A program made the position numbers and the translations under genes. A stretch of DNA of 64,000 nucleotides, taken from assembly GCF_036250695.1 (NCBI RefSeq), contig NZ_CP109427.1:124001-188000 (forward strand), read 5' to 3'. Below the pieces are notes generated by a model that had not been told where the DNA came from, did no database searches, and saw only the letters and a program-made list of their open reading frames with translations. Positions 28,171-36,929 of the stretch are shown here, piece by piece; within the stretch, counting starts at the first letter, position 1, and every line of letters begins with the position of its first letter. This stretch comes from Streptomyces sp. NBC_01497. GTDB lineage: Bacteria > Actinomycetota > Actinomycetes > Streptomycetales > Streptomycetaceae.

Positions 28171-28785
28171 CTACGGCGCTTCCGGTTCGCTGTCGTCTTC
28201 AAAGTCCAGCACGGGGTCAGGGAGCTGCTCGGGAACGTTCCGCAGCAGGTCCGCGGCCATCGCCAGCAGTGTTTCAGCCTCCGCCCGGCTGTACTCGAAG
28301 TCCCGTGTGACCGCATCGTCGTGCATAACGCCGGAGGTTTGGCCGTAGGGCGCGTCCTGGATGCGCCACCACCGCTCCGTCTGGTTGAGCTGCATCTGCG
28401 AGGTCCGTTGCCTCAGCCGGCCTCGGCGATACAGCGGCATCGGATCGTCTGGGCTTCTGTGAGCCAGGGCCCGCCGACGCTGCACAGATTCCGGGACCGG
28501 GTTCACCACTGCTCCGCGACTGTAGCGCCGGTGGAAGGCGTAGAAGCGGCTGACCACGGTCAGGGCGTTGATCGTAGTCGGCTCGTATCCAGCCTTCAGA
28601 TACTGCTTGCCGGTGCGGGTGTTCACCGACCCGGGCGGCGGGGCGGACGGATTGCTGCGGCGGTGCTGCGCACTCTTCGCCGTCCGCAACCAGCCGTCCA
28701 TGGCGGCGGCTTCCGCCTCGGTGGCCTTCTCCCACCCGACGCCCAGCAGCCACAGCAGCCTTCTCTGCACCAAGCAAAACGGCAC
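28171..28785 (-). pseudogene. Tyrosine integrase N-terminal (SAM-like) fragment
   Basis: About 120 residues match the core-binding region of a Streptomyces phage-type integrase: AMDGWLRTAKSAQHRRSN, PGSVNTRTGKQYLKAGYEPT, INALTVVSRFYAFHRRY and RRRALAHRSPDDP. The catalytic domain is missing; after about 28410 the frame continues into unrelated acidic sequence ending at 28171 (LLAMAADLLRNVPEQLPDPV). No start with ribosome-binding site is seen. It abuts an AsnC relic, so this is a recombination junction. Confidence 0.65.
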
Positions 28786-28889
28786 GCCGAGGAGATCTGT
28801 TCAGGAGCTTCCACAGCGTCCTGTCACGGCTACGGCCAGAACGACCCAACTCCCAGGTGATCGACAGGGTGCGCCGGGCAGCGCCAGCA

Positions 28890-29290
28890 CTCCACCGTGC
28901 CTGACGGGGACGAGCGTGGACGGTCTCATCCAGTACCAGACGTCCGTTATGGACTCTGGTCCCGGCCTGCTTGAGGCGATGCAGAACCGGCACGACTTCG
29001 ACTTGCCGCACGGCGGGGAGCACGCCGACCTTGGTAGTGATGAAGGTGTACAGGTCCTCGGTGTCCCTGCAGGTGACAGTGACCAGCAGATTGGCCGCGC
29101 CGGTGACAGCGGCCGTGAACGTGGACCCGGGATGCAGCGATAGTGCAGTGCCGGTCGCATCGAGATCGCCCGGGGTGACGGTGAGCCAGAGGTATGCGGT
29201 GGCGTGAAAGCCGAACTGGGCTGGCGCGAGGTCCACCGCGATGTGCAGTGCCCCGGAGGACAGCCCTATGGCGACCTGTTGCCGGTGGAC
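28890..29290 (-). pseudogene. Lrp/AsnC-type regulator remnant
   Basis: The frame shows the ligand-binding (RAM) domain of an AsnC regulator: GALHIAVDLAPAQFGFHATA, YLWLTVTPGDLDATGTALS, TAAVTGAANLLVTVTCRDTE and FITTKVGVLPAVRQVEVVPV. Most of the N-terminal helix-turn-helix is missing or out of frame, and the end runs into foreign sequence. It lies head-to-head with the aldo/keto reductase at 29442 and could be the relic of its former regulator. Confidence 0.6.
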
Positions 29291-29441
29291 CGTTTCACCC
29301 GCCCCCGTCCCGCCGCGCCTGACCCGCCGGGGGGCCAGCCCTCCGGCTTGACTTCGAGCGCGCTCCAAGTCCTAGCTTCGGAGGCGTTAGTCAGCCCTTG
29401 AGGTACCGCCCGGTCCGCCGGGCAGGAGGAGCATTTCGCGC

Positions 29442-30434
29442 ATGATCACTCGAACGACGCTGGGCTCGCCCGGTCTTACCGTCAGTGCGATGGGCCTGGG
29501 GTGCATGGGGATGAGCGAGAGCTACGGCGCCGCCGACTGGGACGGCGGCATGGCCACCATCGGCCGGGCGCTGGAGCTGGGCAACACGTTCCTGGACACT
29601 TCCGACTCCTATGGCACCGGGCACAACGAGGTGCTGGTGGGCCGGGCCATCCACGGCCGCCGGGACCAGGTGCAGCTGGCCACCAAGTTCGGCATCGACC
29701 GCAGCGCCGGTGACCGGGCACGCCGCATCCGCGGTGCCCGCGACTACGTGCTGCGCTCCTGCGACGCCTCGCTGCTGCGGCTGGGCATCGAGGTGATCGA
29801 CCTGTACTACGCCCACCGCCCGCCCCAGGACGTGGAGATCGAGGAGACCGTCGGGGCGATGGCCGAGCTGGTCGAGGCGGGCAAGGTCCGTCATCTGGGT
29901 CTGTCCGAGGTCGACGGCGAGCTGCTGCGCCGGGCGCACGCGGTGCACCCGATCACCGCGGTCCAGAGCGAGTACTCGCTGTGGACCCGCGACGTCGAGG
30001 CGGTCACTCCGGTGATGGCCGAGCTGGGGGTCGGGCTGGTGCCGTACTCGCCGCTGGGGCGGGGGTTCCTGACCGGCGCGCTGGACCGCTCCACATTGGG
30101 CGAGAAGGACTTCCGGCGCACCAACCCCCGCTTCGCCGGCGAGGCGGGCGAGGCCAACGAGAAGATCGCGCGGACCGTGCGCGAGGTGGCCGACCGGCTG
30201 GGTGCCACCCCGGCCCAGGTGGCGCTGGCCTGGGTGTACGCCCAGGCCGAGCGGCTCGGGGTGGCGGTGGCGACCATTCCGGGCACCCGCAGCCCGGCCC
30301 GGCTGGAGCAGAACGCGGCCGCGCTGGAGCTCACCCTGGACGCCGAGGCACTGGCCGCGCTGGACCCGCTGAGCGACCAGGTGATGGGCGAGCGCTACAC
30401 CCCCGCGCACACCGCTGAGGTCGCTCGGGGTTAG
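29442..30434 (+). CDS. Aldo/keto reductase
   Basis: A 330-residue NADPH-dependent oxidoreductase with TIM-barrel signatures: LGLGCMGMSESYG, DTSDSYGTGHNEVLVG (catalytic Asp/Tyr), LATKFGIDRS (catalytic Lys), DLYYAHRPPQDVEIEE (catalytic His), [32 protein letters not shown] and VATIPGTRSPARLEQN (cofactor binding). It is of the AKR13/YakC-like type common in Streptomyces. It ends at the left end of an IS5-type element. Substrate unknown. Confidence 0.9.
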   Translation: MITRTTLGSPGLTVSAMGLGCMGMSESYGAADWDGGMATIGRALELGNTFLDTSDSYGTGHNEVLVGRAIHGRRDQVQLATKFGIDRSAGDRARRIRGARDYVLRSCDASLLRLGIEVIDLYYAHRPPQDVEIEETVGAMAELVEAGKVRHLGLSEVDGELLRRAHAVHPITAVQSEYSLWTRDVEAVTPVMAELGVGLVPYSPLGRGFLTGALDRSTLGEKDFRRTNPRFAGEAGEANEKIARTVREVADRLGATPAQVALAWVYAQAERLGVAVATIPGTRSPARLEQNAAALELTLDAEALAALDPLSDQVMGERYTPAHTAEVARG

Positions 30435-31090
30435 GACTTGTCCGGCCGATCATGCGCGGAGCCAAATGATGAGGGCTGCTGCGGTCGCGGTCCCAAGGAA
30501 GACGTAGCCGCGTTTGTCGTAGCGGGTGGCTGCTGCTCGGGCGTGCTTGAGCCGGTTGATGGCCCGTTCGACGGTGTTGCGTTTCTTGTACCGCTCTTCG
30601 TCGAAGCCGGGCGGCCGTCCGCCGCGTGCCCCTTTCCGCCGGCGGGCGGCCTGGCTGTCGGTCTTCTCCGGGATCGAGTGCCGGATGCCCCGTCGCCGCA
30701 GATACTCGCGGCACAGGCCGTTGCTGTAAGCCTTGTCCGCCGCGACGCTGTCGGGCTTCTTGCGCGGCCTGCCCGGCCCGGTCCGAGGGACGCGAATCTT
30801 CTCCAGCACAGGCTCGAACTGTGTGCAGTCCGCCCGCGCCGGCGCCGTGCTGATGAGCCCGCACGATGCTGGAGTCGACCGAGACATCCCAGTCGATCTC
30901 CCCAGCCGCATCGGCCTCGGCCTGGACCTGCTGGAGCAGGCGTTCCCAGGTTCCCTCGGCCGACCACAGACGGTGGCGCTCGTAGACCGTCTTCCACGGG
31001 CCAAACCGTTCGGGCAGGTCACGCCACTGAACGCCGGTCTGGGGACAGTCGCGGCCAGTACCACCACTAGGACTTGTCCGGCCGATCATG
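30432..31090. mobile_element. Rearranged IS5-type element bounded by 23-bp direct repeats
   Basis: The same 23 bases (core GGACTTGTCCGGCCGATCAT) stand at 30432-30454 and 31068-31090 in the same orientation. An intact IS should carry them inverted. The transposase inside lacks its N-terminus, which lies toward the right repeat. The simplest reading is that the real right end was lost and the left end of another copy joined there. Confidence 0.7.
30450..31067 (-). pseudogene. IS5-type transposase, N-terminally truncated and frameshifted
   Basis: The first frame has [20 protein letters not shown] and [20 protein letters not shown] (first catalytic Asp). After a shift near 30840 the second frame has [40 protein letters not shown] (second Asp) and RYKKRNTVERAINRLKHARA (catalytic Glu), ending FLGTATAAALIIWLRA at 30450. 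Many IS5 elements of this type use a programmed shift between two frames, so the shift may be natural. The missing 35-40 N-terminal residues are not. Confidence 0.75.
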
Positions 31091-31314
31091 TGACTCCTTC
31101 CGGCTGTCACCGGGGCAGGCGCCCGAAGCCGAGGAGGGCGACCCCCTCACGCTCCAAAGATGCTTGGGCATGGGGGCGGGGAGATCTGACAGATGGAACG
31201 GCTGCGGCCGTCCTGCCGGTCAGCAACCGGCGTTGTGGCAGGTGGCGGTTCCTTTGCCTGGGCCCGGCTCGCGGCCGGTACGGGTCGCGTGCAGACCTGG
31301 CCGCCGGGCCGTCC

Positions 31315-31698
31315 GTGAGCAGGGCGACGCTTCAGGGCGCTTGGGTGGACGACGCCGAAGTGGTCTACGTCGGCAAGGCATCATCGGGGAGTGCCGGTCG
31401 GCGCGGCCTGCGCAAGCGGCTGGACGAATTCCGCCAGTTCGGGGAGGGCAGGGCCATCGGGCACTGGGGCGGCCGATACCTGTGGCAGCTTGAAGACACC
31501 GGCGCCCTCCTGGTGGCATGGCTCGAGACTCCGGATGGGGATCCTGCGACCCTCGAGGCGACTCTCATCGCCGAGTTCGTGGCCGTCCACGGCGCCCGTC
31601 CGTTCGGGAACCGCAACCGCGGCCGCCGGCTCGAATCAGGTTCCGCGGAGCCCGGCCGTGGACGGGGCACCGACCCGCGCGCATCGGCCCGTAGGTGA
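31315..31698 (+). pseudogene. GIY-YIG-like protein lacking its N-terminal part
   Basis: The visible 127 residues contain [20 protein letters not shown] (the YIG half of a GIY-YIG motif), [20 protein letters not shown] (catalytic Arg region), and [20 protein letters not shown] with the acidic residue. In the Streptomyces relatives I remember, an additional segment with the GxY half precedes; here that region is unrelated sequence next to the IS5 element. GTG at 31315 is the only nearby start. It is probably a truncated gene. Confidence 0.5.
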
Positions 31699-31807
31699 GT
31701 TGCTGCTGCAGCCACTCCCGCAAGCGATCTCACTCACGATCCCACCTCGTGGCGCCTCGAAATACGGGTTCCTCTGCTGCCGGGACGTCAGCGCGCGGGG
31801 GCGTACG

Positions 31808-32200
31808 TCATTCTTCGGTGGCCAGGTTGAGCGTTCGTACGGGATGTCCTGTCCATCGGTCCGGGTGGATGGTGGCGATGACGGCGCCGTCGGGGCGCTC
31901 CGGGGTGGGTTGAGCGGCGTGCAGGGCGTGGGGCATGCTCCAGGCGCCCGCCGGGTCGGCTGCGACGGCGAGGGCCGTGGGAAGGTCGAGCGGGAGGAGC
32001 GTGAGGGCGGGCAGGGCTGCGAGGTACTCGGCGGTGCCGGGGCGGGCGCGGTCGGCTTCGACGAGGGCGCGGGCCGGGGCGTAGAGGTACCAGCCCGCCT
32101 CGGCATGGGCACGGTGAATGAGGCGGGAGACGAGGACGTTGCCCTGCCCGGCGGCCACCATGACAATTTCGTCGAGGACGACGTGGACCGGTTCGCTCAT
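31808..32200 (-). CDS. Hypothetical protein, possible PIN-like fold
   Basis: A 130-residue protein. HVVLDEIVMVAAGQGNVLVS at the N-terminus places an Asp after a hydrophobic strand as in PIN domains; the middle is helical (ALVEADRARPGTAEYLAALP) and the end has DGAVIATIHPDRWTGHPV. Other PIN acidic residues are not obvious, so the assignment is tentative. The stop lies 31 bases from nothing recognisable and the start 31 bases from the stop of the secreted-protein gene, same strand, so the two could be co-transcribed. Confidence 0.5.
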   Translation of the reverse strand: MSEPVHVVLDEIVMVAAGQGNVLVSRLIHRAHAEAGWYLYAPARALVEADRARPGTAEYLAALPALTLLPLDLPTALAVAADPAGAWSMPHALHAAQPTPERPDGAVIATIHPDRWTGHPVRTLNLATEE

Positions 32201-32230
32201 TGGCCGAGACGGTGCGTTCCGGACGGTGTT

Positions 32231-32692
32231 TCAGCCGCAGTGGGAGTGGTACTGCTCCTCGATGGCATGGTCGATCTGGCCGTACCAGTCGATGCACTTG
32301 CCAGCTGCGTTGAGGTACACCGGGCCCGCGTAGCTGGTGTAGTTACCGTAGTCGGCCACGGCGGAGGCGGAGTTGCCGGCCAGCTGTACGGCGGCCCCCA
32401 TGTACACCTTGACGCCTGGATCGGCACGGACGGTCACGACGCAGTTCTTGCCGGTGGAGCTGTTGAAGGTCAGCCAAGTGGTGCCGAGCCATTTGAGGTC
32501 CAGATGGTCGATCGCGCCATATCCGGCGCCGCAGGCGCCGTTGTAAGGGGCGAGCGGTGCCGCCGTAGCCGAAACCGCTGGGTGGGCTGACGAAGCCGAC
32601 TGAGGTGCCGCGCTGGCCGGTGACACAAGAGCTCCGGCAGTTGCTGCCGCAGCCACGGCAATAAGAGCGATTGATCTACCAAGGGTCTTCAT
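32231..32692 (-). CDS. Secreted spore-associated-protein-like protein
   Basis: A 153-residue secreted protein. Signal peptide: KTLGRSIALIAVAAAATAGA with cleavage after PASA. The mature part (YNGACGAGYGAIDHLDLKWL, TWLTFNSSTGKNCVVTVRAD, YTSYAGPVYLNAAGKCIDWY) has four cysteines, likely two disulfides, and resembles the spore-associated protein A family of Streptomyces. GAGGAGG lies nine bases before the ATG. Its function is not established; the family is found on spores or in culture fluid. Confidence 0.82.
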   Translation of the reverse strand: MKTLGRSIALIAVAAAATAGALVSPASAAPQSASSAHPAVSATAAPLAPYNGACGAGYGAIDHLDLKWLGTTWLTFNSSTGKNCVVTVRADPGVKVYMGAAVQLAGNSASAVADYGNYTSYAGPVYLNAAGKCIDWYGQIDHAIEEQYHSHCG

Positions 32693-32740
32693 GAAGCGGA
32701 TTTCCTCCTCTGATCTCACCTGGCGAGCAATGCTGAACAA

Positions 32741-33189
32741 GATCTTCCGCGGTCGTCCCGGTCCGTGGTCCTGTGGCGACCGGGATCCGCAGGTCTTTCG
32801 GACCGCTGCGTGTAACGGTCACTCACACGCTAGAGGGGCGGCCGTGCACGTTCCTTGTCGCTGAGTGCCCTCACCGCACTCTCGCAACGCACCATTCAAT
32901 CAGGCGCGTCCGACCTCTGCGCGCTGTTTCTGACATTTTCGTATGCATCGGTGTCACGCGCGCTGCCGAGCACCCCCGGCCCGTGCCGATGCCGCCATGA
33001 CGGCGAGCTACGAACGCGGGTTCCGTGCTTTTCGGATCGAAACCGTGCTTCCTCCTGCGTCGCCGCGAACGTGGCGCACGATGGGAACCGACGCCGCCCC
33101 TGGCGTCACACCTTCCGATCCGGAAGGCCAGCGGCCCCTGTGCTGAAGAACTCTGAGGGGACCACTCCGCTTCCGCCCAGCAACCCACG
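32741..33189. other. No gene recognised
   Basis: The stretch holds the promoter region of the secreted-protein gene at its left end. The rest is without recognisable coding signal until the integrase relic. Confidence 0.5.
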
Positions 33190-33501
33190 GGCTGGGCGGA
33201 AGCGGCGAAGACTCAGCCGAACGCGGTCCAGACCGCCACGGAGACCAGTCGCGCCAGCAACCACTGCATCAGCGTCGCCATCCGCGGACAGGACGCGACG
33301 CTGGAGCGGCTCCGCGTCGACCGCCAACCCCAAGAGGCCCTGACCCACGGCCCCACCCGCTCCATCTCGCCGAGGTGTTCGGGCTCGACGAGAAAATTCG
33401 TGATGCGCTACGCGGACCCCGCACGAGCTCTCCTGGAACAGGCCGCTGAACAGGAGATTCATGAAACCCGCTCGACCCGGCCGCACCATGAAGAATCATG
33501 A
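33190..33501 (+). pseudogene. Tyrosine-integrase-like C-terminal tail, frameshifted
   Basis: Two frames together read RGQDATLERLRVDRQPQEAL, THGP, LHLAEVFGLDEKI, then VMRYADPARALLEQAAEQ. I know this from the C-terminal tail of Streptomyces recombinase/integrase proteins. Small indels occur around 33345-33400. The tail overlaps the start of the next gene. It may come from the same integrase type as the N-terminal fragment at 28171-28785. Confidence 0.5.
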
Positions 33502-34016
33502 GCAAGTGACGTCGAACGAAGCAGCAGCAATCGCCCTACAGGAACGTGCCGCCCTCTGGAGCACGGGTGAACTCCGTGCGAGCGACGTCGTCGATGCCGC
33601 CTGTGATGCGCTCATCGCCGGAATCGACACCCCCGGACTTCGCATCCTCGCCGCCTGCACACGCGCCGAAGCGGACTACCACGTCCAAGACCTGCTTCCC
33701 GCAGCACTCGACGAACTCGGCCTCACCTTCTATCCGGTCGCCAGCGCCGCCAGTCAGAAAAGCCGCCGCCCGAGCCCTCGCTCGCCGCATGCTCGACGGA
33801 GAACTCACTTCTCGGGAGTTCACCTTCCGGATTCACCAGCGCCATGGACATGAGCTGGCTCTGACCGAGCGCCTCGCTGAACTCGACGACGAGTACGACA
33901 TCCTCGAATACGGCGACAGAACCGTGGACCAGGTCGATGCCGAGGTCACGGCCGAAGCCCGCCGCCTCGCAGCCCACCCCGACGTTCTCGCCGAAGCCAC
34001 GGACACGCTCTGGTGA
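33488..34016 (+). pseudogene. Hypothetical protein with one frameshift (about 175 aa)
   Basis: The first frame begins MKNHEQVTSNEAAAIALQER and runs to YPVASAAS with helical, acidic character (DVVDAACDALIAGIDTPGLR). Near 33757 the coding continues in another frame: ARALARRMLDGELTSREFTF, HELALTERLAELDDEYDILE, ending DVLAEATDTLW at 34016. Read together it is a coherent alpha-helical protein. I do not recognise the family. Confidence 0.5.
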
Positions 34017-34307
34017 TGCACACGGACCGACCCGTGGGTTCTCGCTGAACAGGCTTCAGTTTCCCTGATCCCACGGGGCTCACCGGCATCAGGGAAGGTA
34101 CAGCCGTTGGCACTGAGAACGATCATGGTCCGGGTGTGAGCGCGCTGACCCGGTTCTCGTACTCGCGGCGGGCTCTGCGCCGGGCGGGGACCGCTAGGAG
34201 GTCCTGGCTGCCGTCGAGTTGCCGGCATCGGGCGAGGAGCCGGCGGTGCACGGCGGGGGCGGCGCTGACGCGCACGGTGCAGCCCTGGCCCCGCCGTACC
34301 TCACCGG

Positions 34308-34721
34308 CTAGCTCGGGCGGCCGAGGGCGATGTCGAGAAGGGTGCCGAGCTGGTCGAGCTGGTCGGGGGTGAGGGCGCTGAACGAGGCCGTGGTCACGAC
34401 GTCGACTGCCGCCTGGCCCTCGGCCCGCAGCCGCGCGCCTTCCTCAGTGAGCCGGTGGTGGATGGCGCGCCCGGGGCCTGGTACCCGTTCGATCAGGCCG
34501 CGGTCGGCCATGCGGGTGGCCAGCGATCCGAAGGACTGGTCGCTCTGGAAGGTCAGCACGGCCAGGTCGTGCAGCGAGGCTTGGGGTTTGGTGTGCAGGT
34601 GTCGCAGGGTGTCCCACTGGACCAGCGACAGACCGAGAGGCGCCAGCGCCTGGCTGGCGGCGCGGTGATGCCGGTGCTGGAGACGCTTGACGGCCAGGCC
34701 GACGTCGGAGGGTTGGTACAT
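34308..34721 (-). CDS. MarR family transcriptional regulator
   Basis: A 137-residue winged-helix protein: LAVKRLQHRHHRAASQALAP (helix 1), LSLVQWDTLRHLHTKPQASL, recognition region FQSDQSFGSLATRMADRGLI, wing RVPGPGRAIHHRLTEEG. No redox or metal cysteines. It is divergent from an alpha/beta hydrolase, and two near-perfect inverted repeats lie between them, so it most likely represses both genes and is released by a small-molecule ligand. Confidence 0.9.
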   Translation of the reverse strand: MYQPSDVGLAVKRLQHRHHRAASQALAPLGLSLVQWDTLRHLHTKPQASLHDLAVLTFQSDQSFGSLATRMADRGLIERVPGPGRAIHHRLTEEGARLRAEGQAAVDVVTTASFSALTPDQLDQLGTLLDIALGRPS

Positions 34722-34739
34722 GGCCCGAGTCTACCCCAA

Positions 34740-34755
34740 TATAAGTTTGCTTATA
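34740..34755. promoter_or_regulatory. MarR operator candidate 1
   Basis: TATAAGTTTGCTTATA is a perfect 6+4+6 inverted repeat, 18 bases upstream of the MarR start codon, in an AT-rich island within GC-rich DNA. Confidence 0.75.
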
Positions 34756-34773
34756 TACGCGAACTGGTCTAAG

Positions 34774-34787
34774 CTTATTTATATAAG
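34774..34787. promoter_or_regulatory. MarR operator candidate 2
   Basis: CTTATTTATATAAG carries the same CTTAT/ATAAG half-sites with a four-base spacer, 28 bases upstream of the hydrolase start. It probably overlaps the hydrolase promoter. Confidence 0.7.
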
Positions 34788-34815
34788 GAAGCTGCCTTAC
34801 AAGGAATGGAAGACC

Positions 34816-35613
34816 ATGAGTGCCCCAGTTCCCGCCCGTTCCCTCCAGTCCACCCGCACCTCCGACCACACCGTTGCCTCCCCCGCCGGACCGGTCGGGA
34901 TGACCGTCCAGGACCGCGACCGCACCCGCTCCTTCCTGCTCCTGCATGGTGGGGGCGGCACCCCCACCATGGCCGGCTTCGCCGACCTCCTCGCTGAGCA
35001 CGCCCACGCCCGGGTGCTGCTGCCGACTCATCCCGGATTCGGCGGCACCTCCAAGCCCGACGCCCTTACCGGCGTCACTGCGCTGGCCCGCGCATACGTC
35101 GCACTGCTGGACGAGTTCGACCTCACCAACGTCACCGTCGTCGGCAATTCCTTCGGCGGCTGGCTCGCGGCCGAGATCGCCCTGCAGGAAAGCCCGCGCG
35201 TCAGCGGTGCCGTCATCGTCGACGGCGTCGGCATCGAGGTGGACGGCCACCCCATGACCAGCCTCGCCGGCATGACACCGCAACAGATCAGCGCCTACTC
35301 CTTCCACGACCCGCGCAAGGCACCCGTTCCGCCCGTCGGCCAGACCGGGCCGAGCCCCGACTTCCAGGCCCTGACCGGCTACACGGGACCCACGATGTCC
35401 GACCCGACGCTCACCGGCCGGCTGGCCGGCCTCCACTTGCCCGTCCAGGTCATCTGGGGCGAGAGCGACGGCATCGTCACCCCCGACTACGGCCGCGCCT
35501 ACGCCGCAGCCATCCCCGGCGCCGCCTTCACCCTGCTGCCCCGCACCGGCCACCTCCCACAGCTGGAGACCCCCGAAGAAGTCCTCGGCGCCATCCTCGA
35601 CCTCGGTGTCTGA
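34816..35613 (+). CDS. Alpha/beta hydrolase
   Basis: A 265-residue hydrolase. FLLLHGGGGTPTMAGFADLL contains the oxyanion HGGG-type loop; the nucleophile elbow is VVGNSFGGWLAAEIAL (GNSFGG, Ser near 114); VIWGESDGIVTPD carries the acid, and LLPRTGHLPQLETPEEV the catalytic His. Start ATG at 34816 follows GGAATGGAAG. It is most similar in style to small esterases/haloperoxidase-like hydrolases. Divergent from and probably repressed by the MarR regulator. Confidence 0.87.
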   Translation: MSAPVPARSLQSTRTSDHTVASPAGPVGMTVQDRDRTRSFLLLHGGGGTPTMAGFADLLAEHAHARVLLPTHPGFGGTSKPDALTGVTALARAYVALLDEFDLTNVTVVGNSFGGWLAAEIALQESPRVSGAVIVDGVGIEVDGHPMTSLAGMTPQQISAYSFHDPRKAPVPPVGQTGPSPDFQALTGYTGPTMSDPTLTGRLAGLHLPVQVIWGESDGIVTPDYGRAYAAAIPGAAFTLLPRTGHLPQLETPEEVLGAILDLGV

Positions 35614-35689
35614 CCCACCCGAACAGTCGCGGCCACCCCTCAAGAGCCGGAGAGGCGCCCCGCGCGGCCCACGCCTCGTCCGGCCTACG

Positions 35690-36494
35690 CCTGGACATAA
35701 CAGCCGCCGACATCCCCGAAGCCGAGTAGACGCCATGGGGCAGTCGATCCGTGCGCCCCGGCACGCACGGCTACGTGGCCTGGTGGACGCCCGCCTGCGC
35801 GAGGTCTCGATCCGCGCCCCCTCCTGCTCCCGGCGGCGCTTCGCCGGTCGCGCGGACCTCGGTGAGGTGAGCGCGAACGAGCACGAGCTGATGCCCGAAG
35901 AACGCCTCCAGCGTGGCCGGCCGCTCCTCGTCGGGCCGCAGGGACCTTCAGCCCGTGGGCCCCAGCGGATCCCGGCGCCGCAGCGTGTAACCCGGTTCGG
36001 GCCTCCAGCCGGCTTCGTCCGAGTCGTCCGCCTGGACGGTCCGCACCGGGTTGAACACTCCGTACCGCGAACCCGCCCAGGTATAGGAGAAGTTCAAGGA
36101 CAGCACGATCCGTATCGAAGGGAGTCGGCCGGATTCGTTCATCATTGCGCAGGTCCGTGATTCGCCAGTCCTTGAACGCTTCGACATCGCGTACCCTCGC
36201 GCCCCACGAACTGCCGATGACATCCAGGAAGTCCAGCCACACGATCAGCGCGCACGCGTACCGACGCCAGGTGCTTGCTTCGTGTCCCGCCCTCCGCCCC
36301 CGTACGGAAGAACAGGTTGATGCGAGAGTCCGGCCGACCTGACGGAGAGATGATCGCAGGGTTCCGTGGCGTGCGCCGTTGCGGACCGCTCGGGCGAGCA
36401 GATCACCGAACCTCAGAATGTCGGGATCATCGGCGGGTGCGGGCGGGACGCTGCAGTCGGAGAAGTCCACACTCCAGTGCTCGGGTACGTTCAT
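35690..36494 (-). pseudogene. Site-specific integrase N-terminal remnant, several frames
   Basis: The first frame opens MNVPEHWSVDFSDCSVPPAP and includes STWRRYACALIVWLDFLDVI, VRDVEAFKDWRITDLRNDE and TPFDTDRAVL, matching the SAM-like arm of a tyrosine recombinase. A second frame continues YTWAGSRYGVFNPVRTVQAD and EPGYTLRRRDPLGPTG. The catalytic domain is absent. This is the third integrase relic in 8 kb. Confidence 0.6.
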
Positions 36495-36929
36495 TTAGAC
36501 GGCCAGACGGTCCGTTCTTCCTCTGCCGGCAGCCAAGCGTTCCACGGCCTGGAGCAGACACCAACGGTCAGGCAAGCGGTACCGACCTCATCCAATCCCG
36601 GTGACTGGTCAGGCGAGTTGGGCTGGGCCACAAGGACGACGCGGACGGTCGCGGACCGACGGCGTCGGTGGATGGGAGCGGCCGACGAGGGGCCGGGGCG
36701 GGCCGGGCCCGATGGGACCGGCCCGCCCCGACGGGAGCGGGCGGCATACGTGGGCCGGGACCGGCCGCGGGCCGGGCCCGACGGGGCGACAGCCACCGGC
36801 GGGTGGGCACGGCGGCCGGGTGACGCGGCCGGCGCCGATTCGAAACGGCGCTGCGGCGGACCAGAGCTCGCGGCGCGGGGACCCTACGGCAGCGGGCCGC
36901 GTACGGGAAACTCCAAGATCCTCGAAAGA
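36495..36929. other. Non-coding, very GC-rich spacer with strong inverted repeats
   Basis: No gene is recognised. The translation of any frame is a simple Arg/Gly/Pro-rich repeat. The stretch contains a 12-bp-stem hairpin (36695-36729) and partly repeated GGCCGGGCCCGA blocks at about 36701 and 36769. Confidence 0.6.
36695..36729. terminator. Strong GC hairpin downstream of the P450 operon
   Basis: GGGGCGGGCCGG (36695-36706) pairs perfectly with CCGGCCCGCCCC (36718-36729) around an 11-base loop. It lies about 200 bases downstream of the P450 stop, so it may be the operon terminator or a mobile-element scar. Confidence 0.5.

Noticed and set aside
31808..32200. VapC toxin of a toxin-antitoxin pair
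   Set aside because: Only one PIN-type Asp is evident and no antitoxin gene lies beside it.
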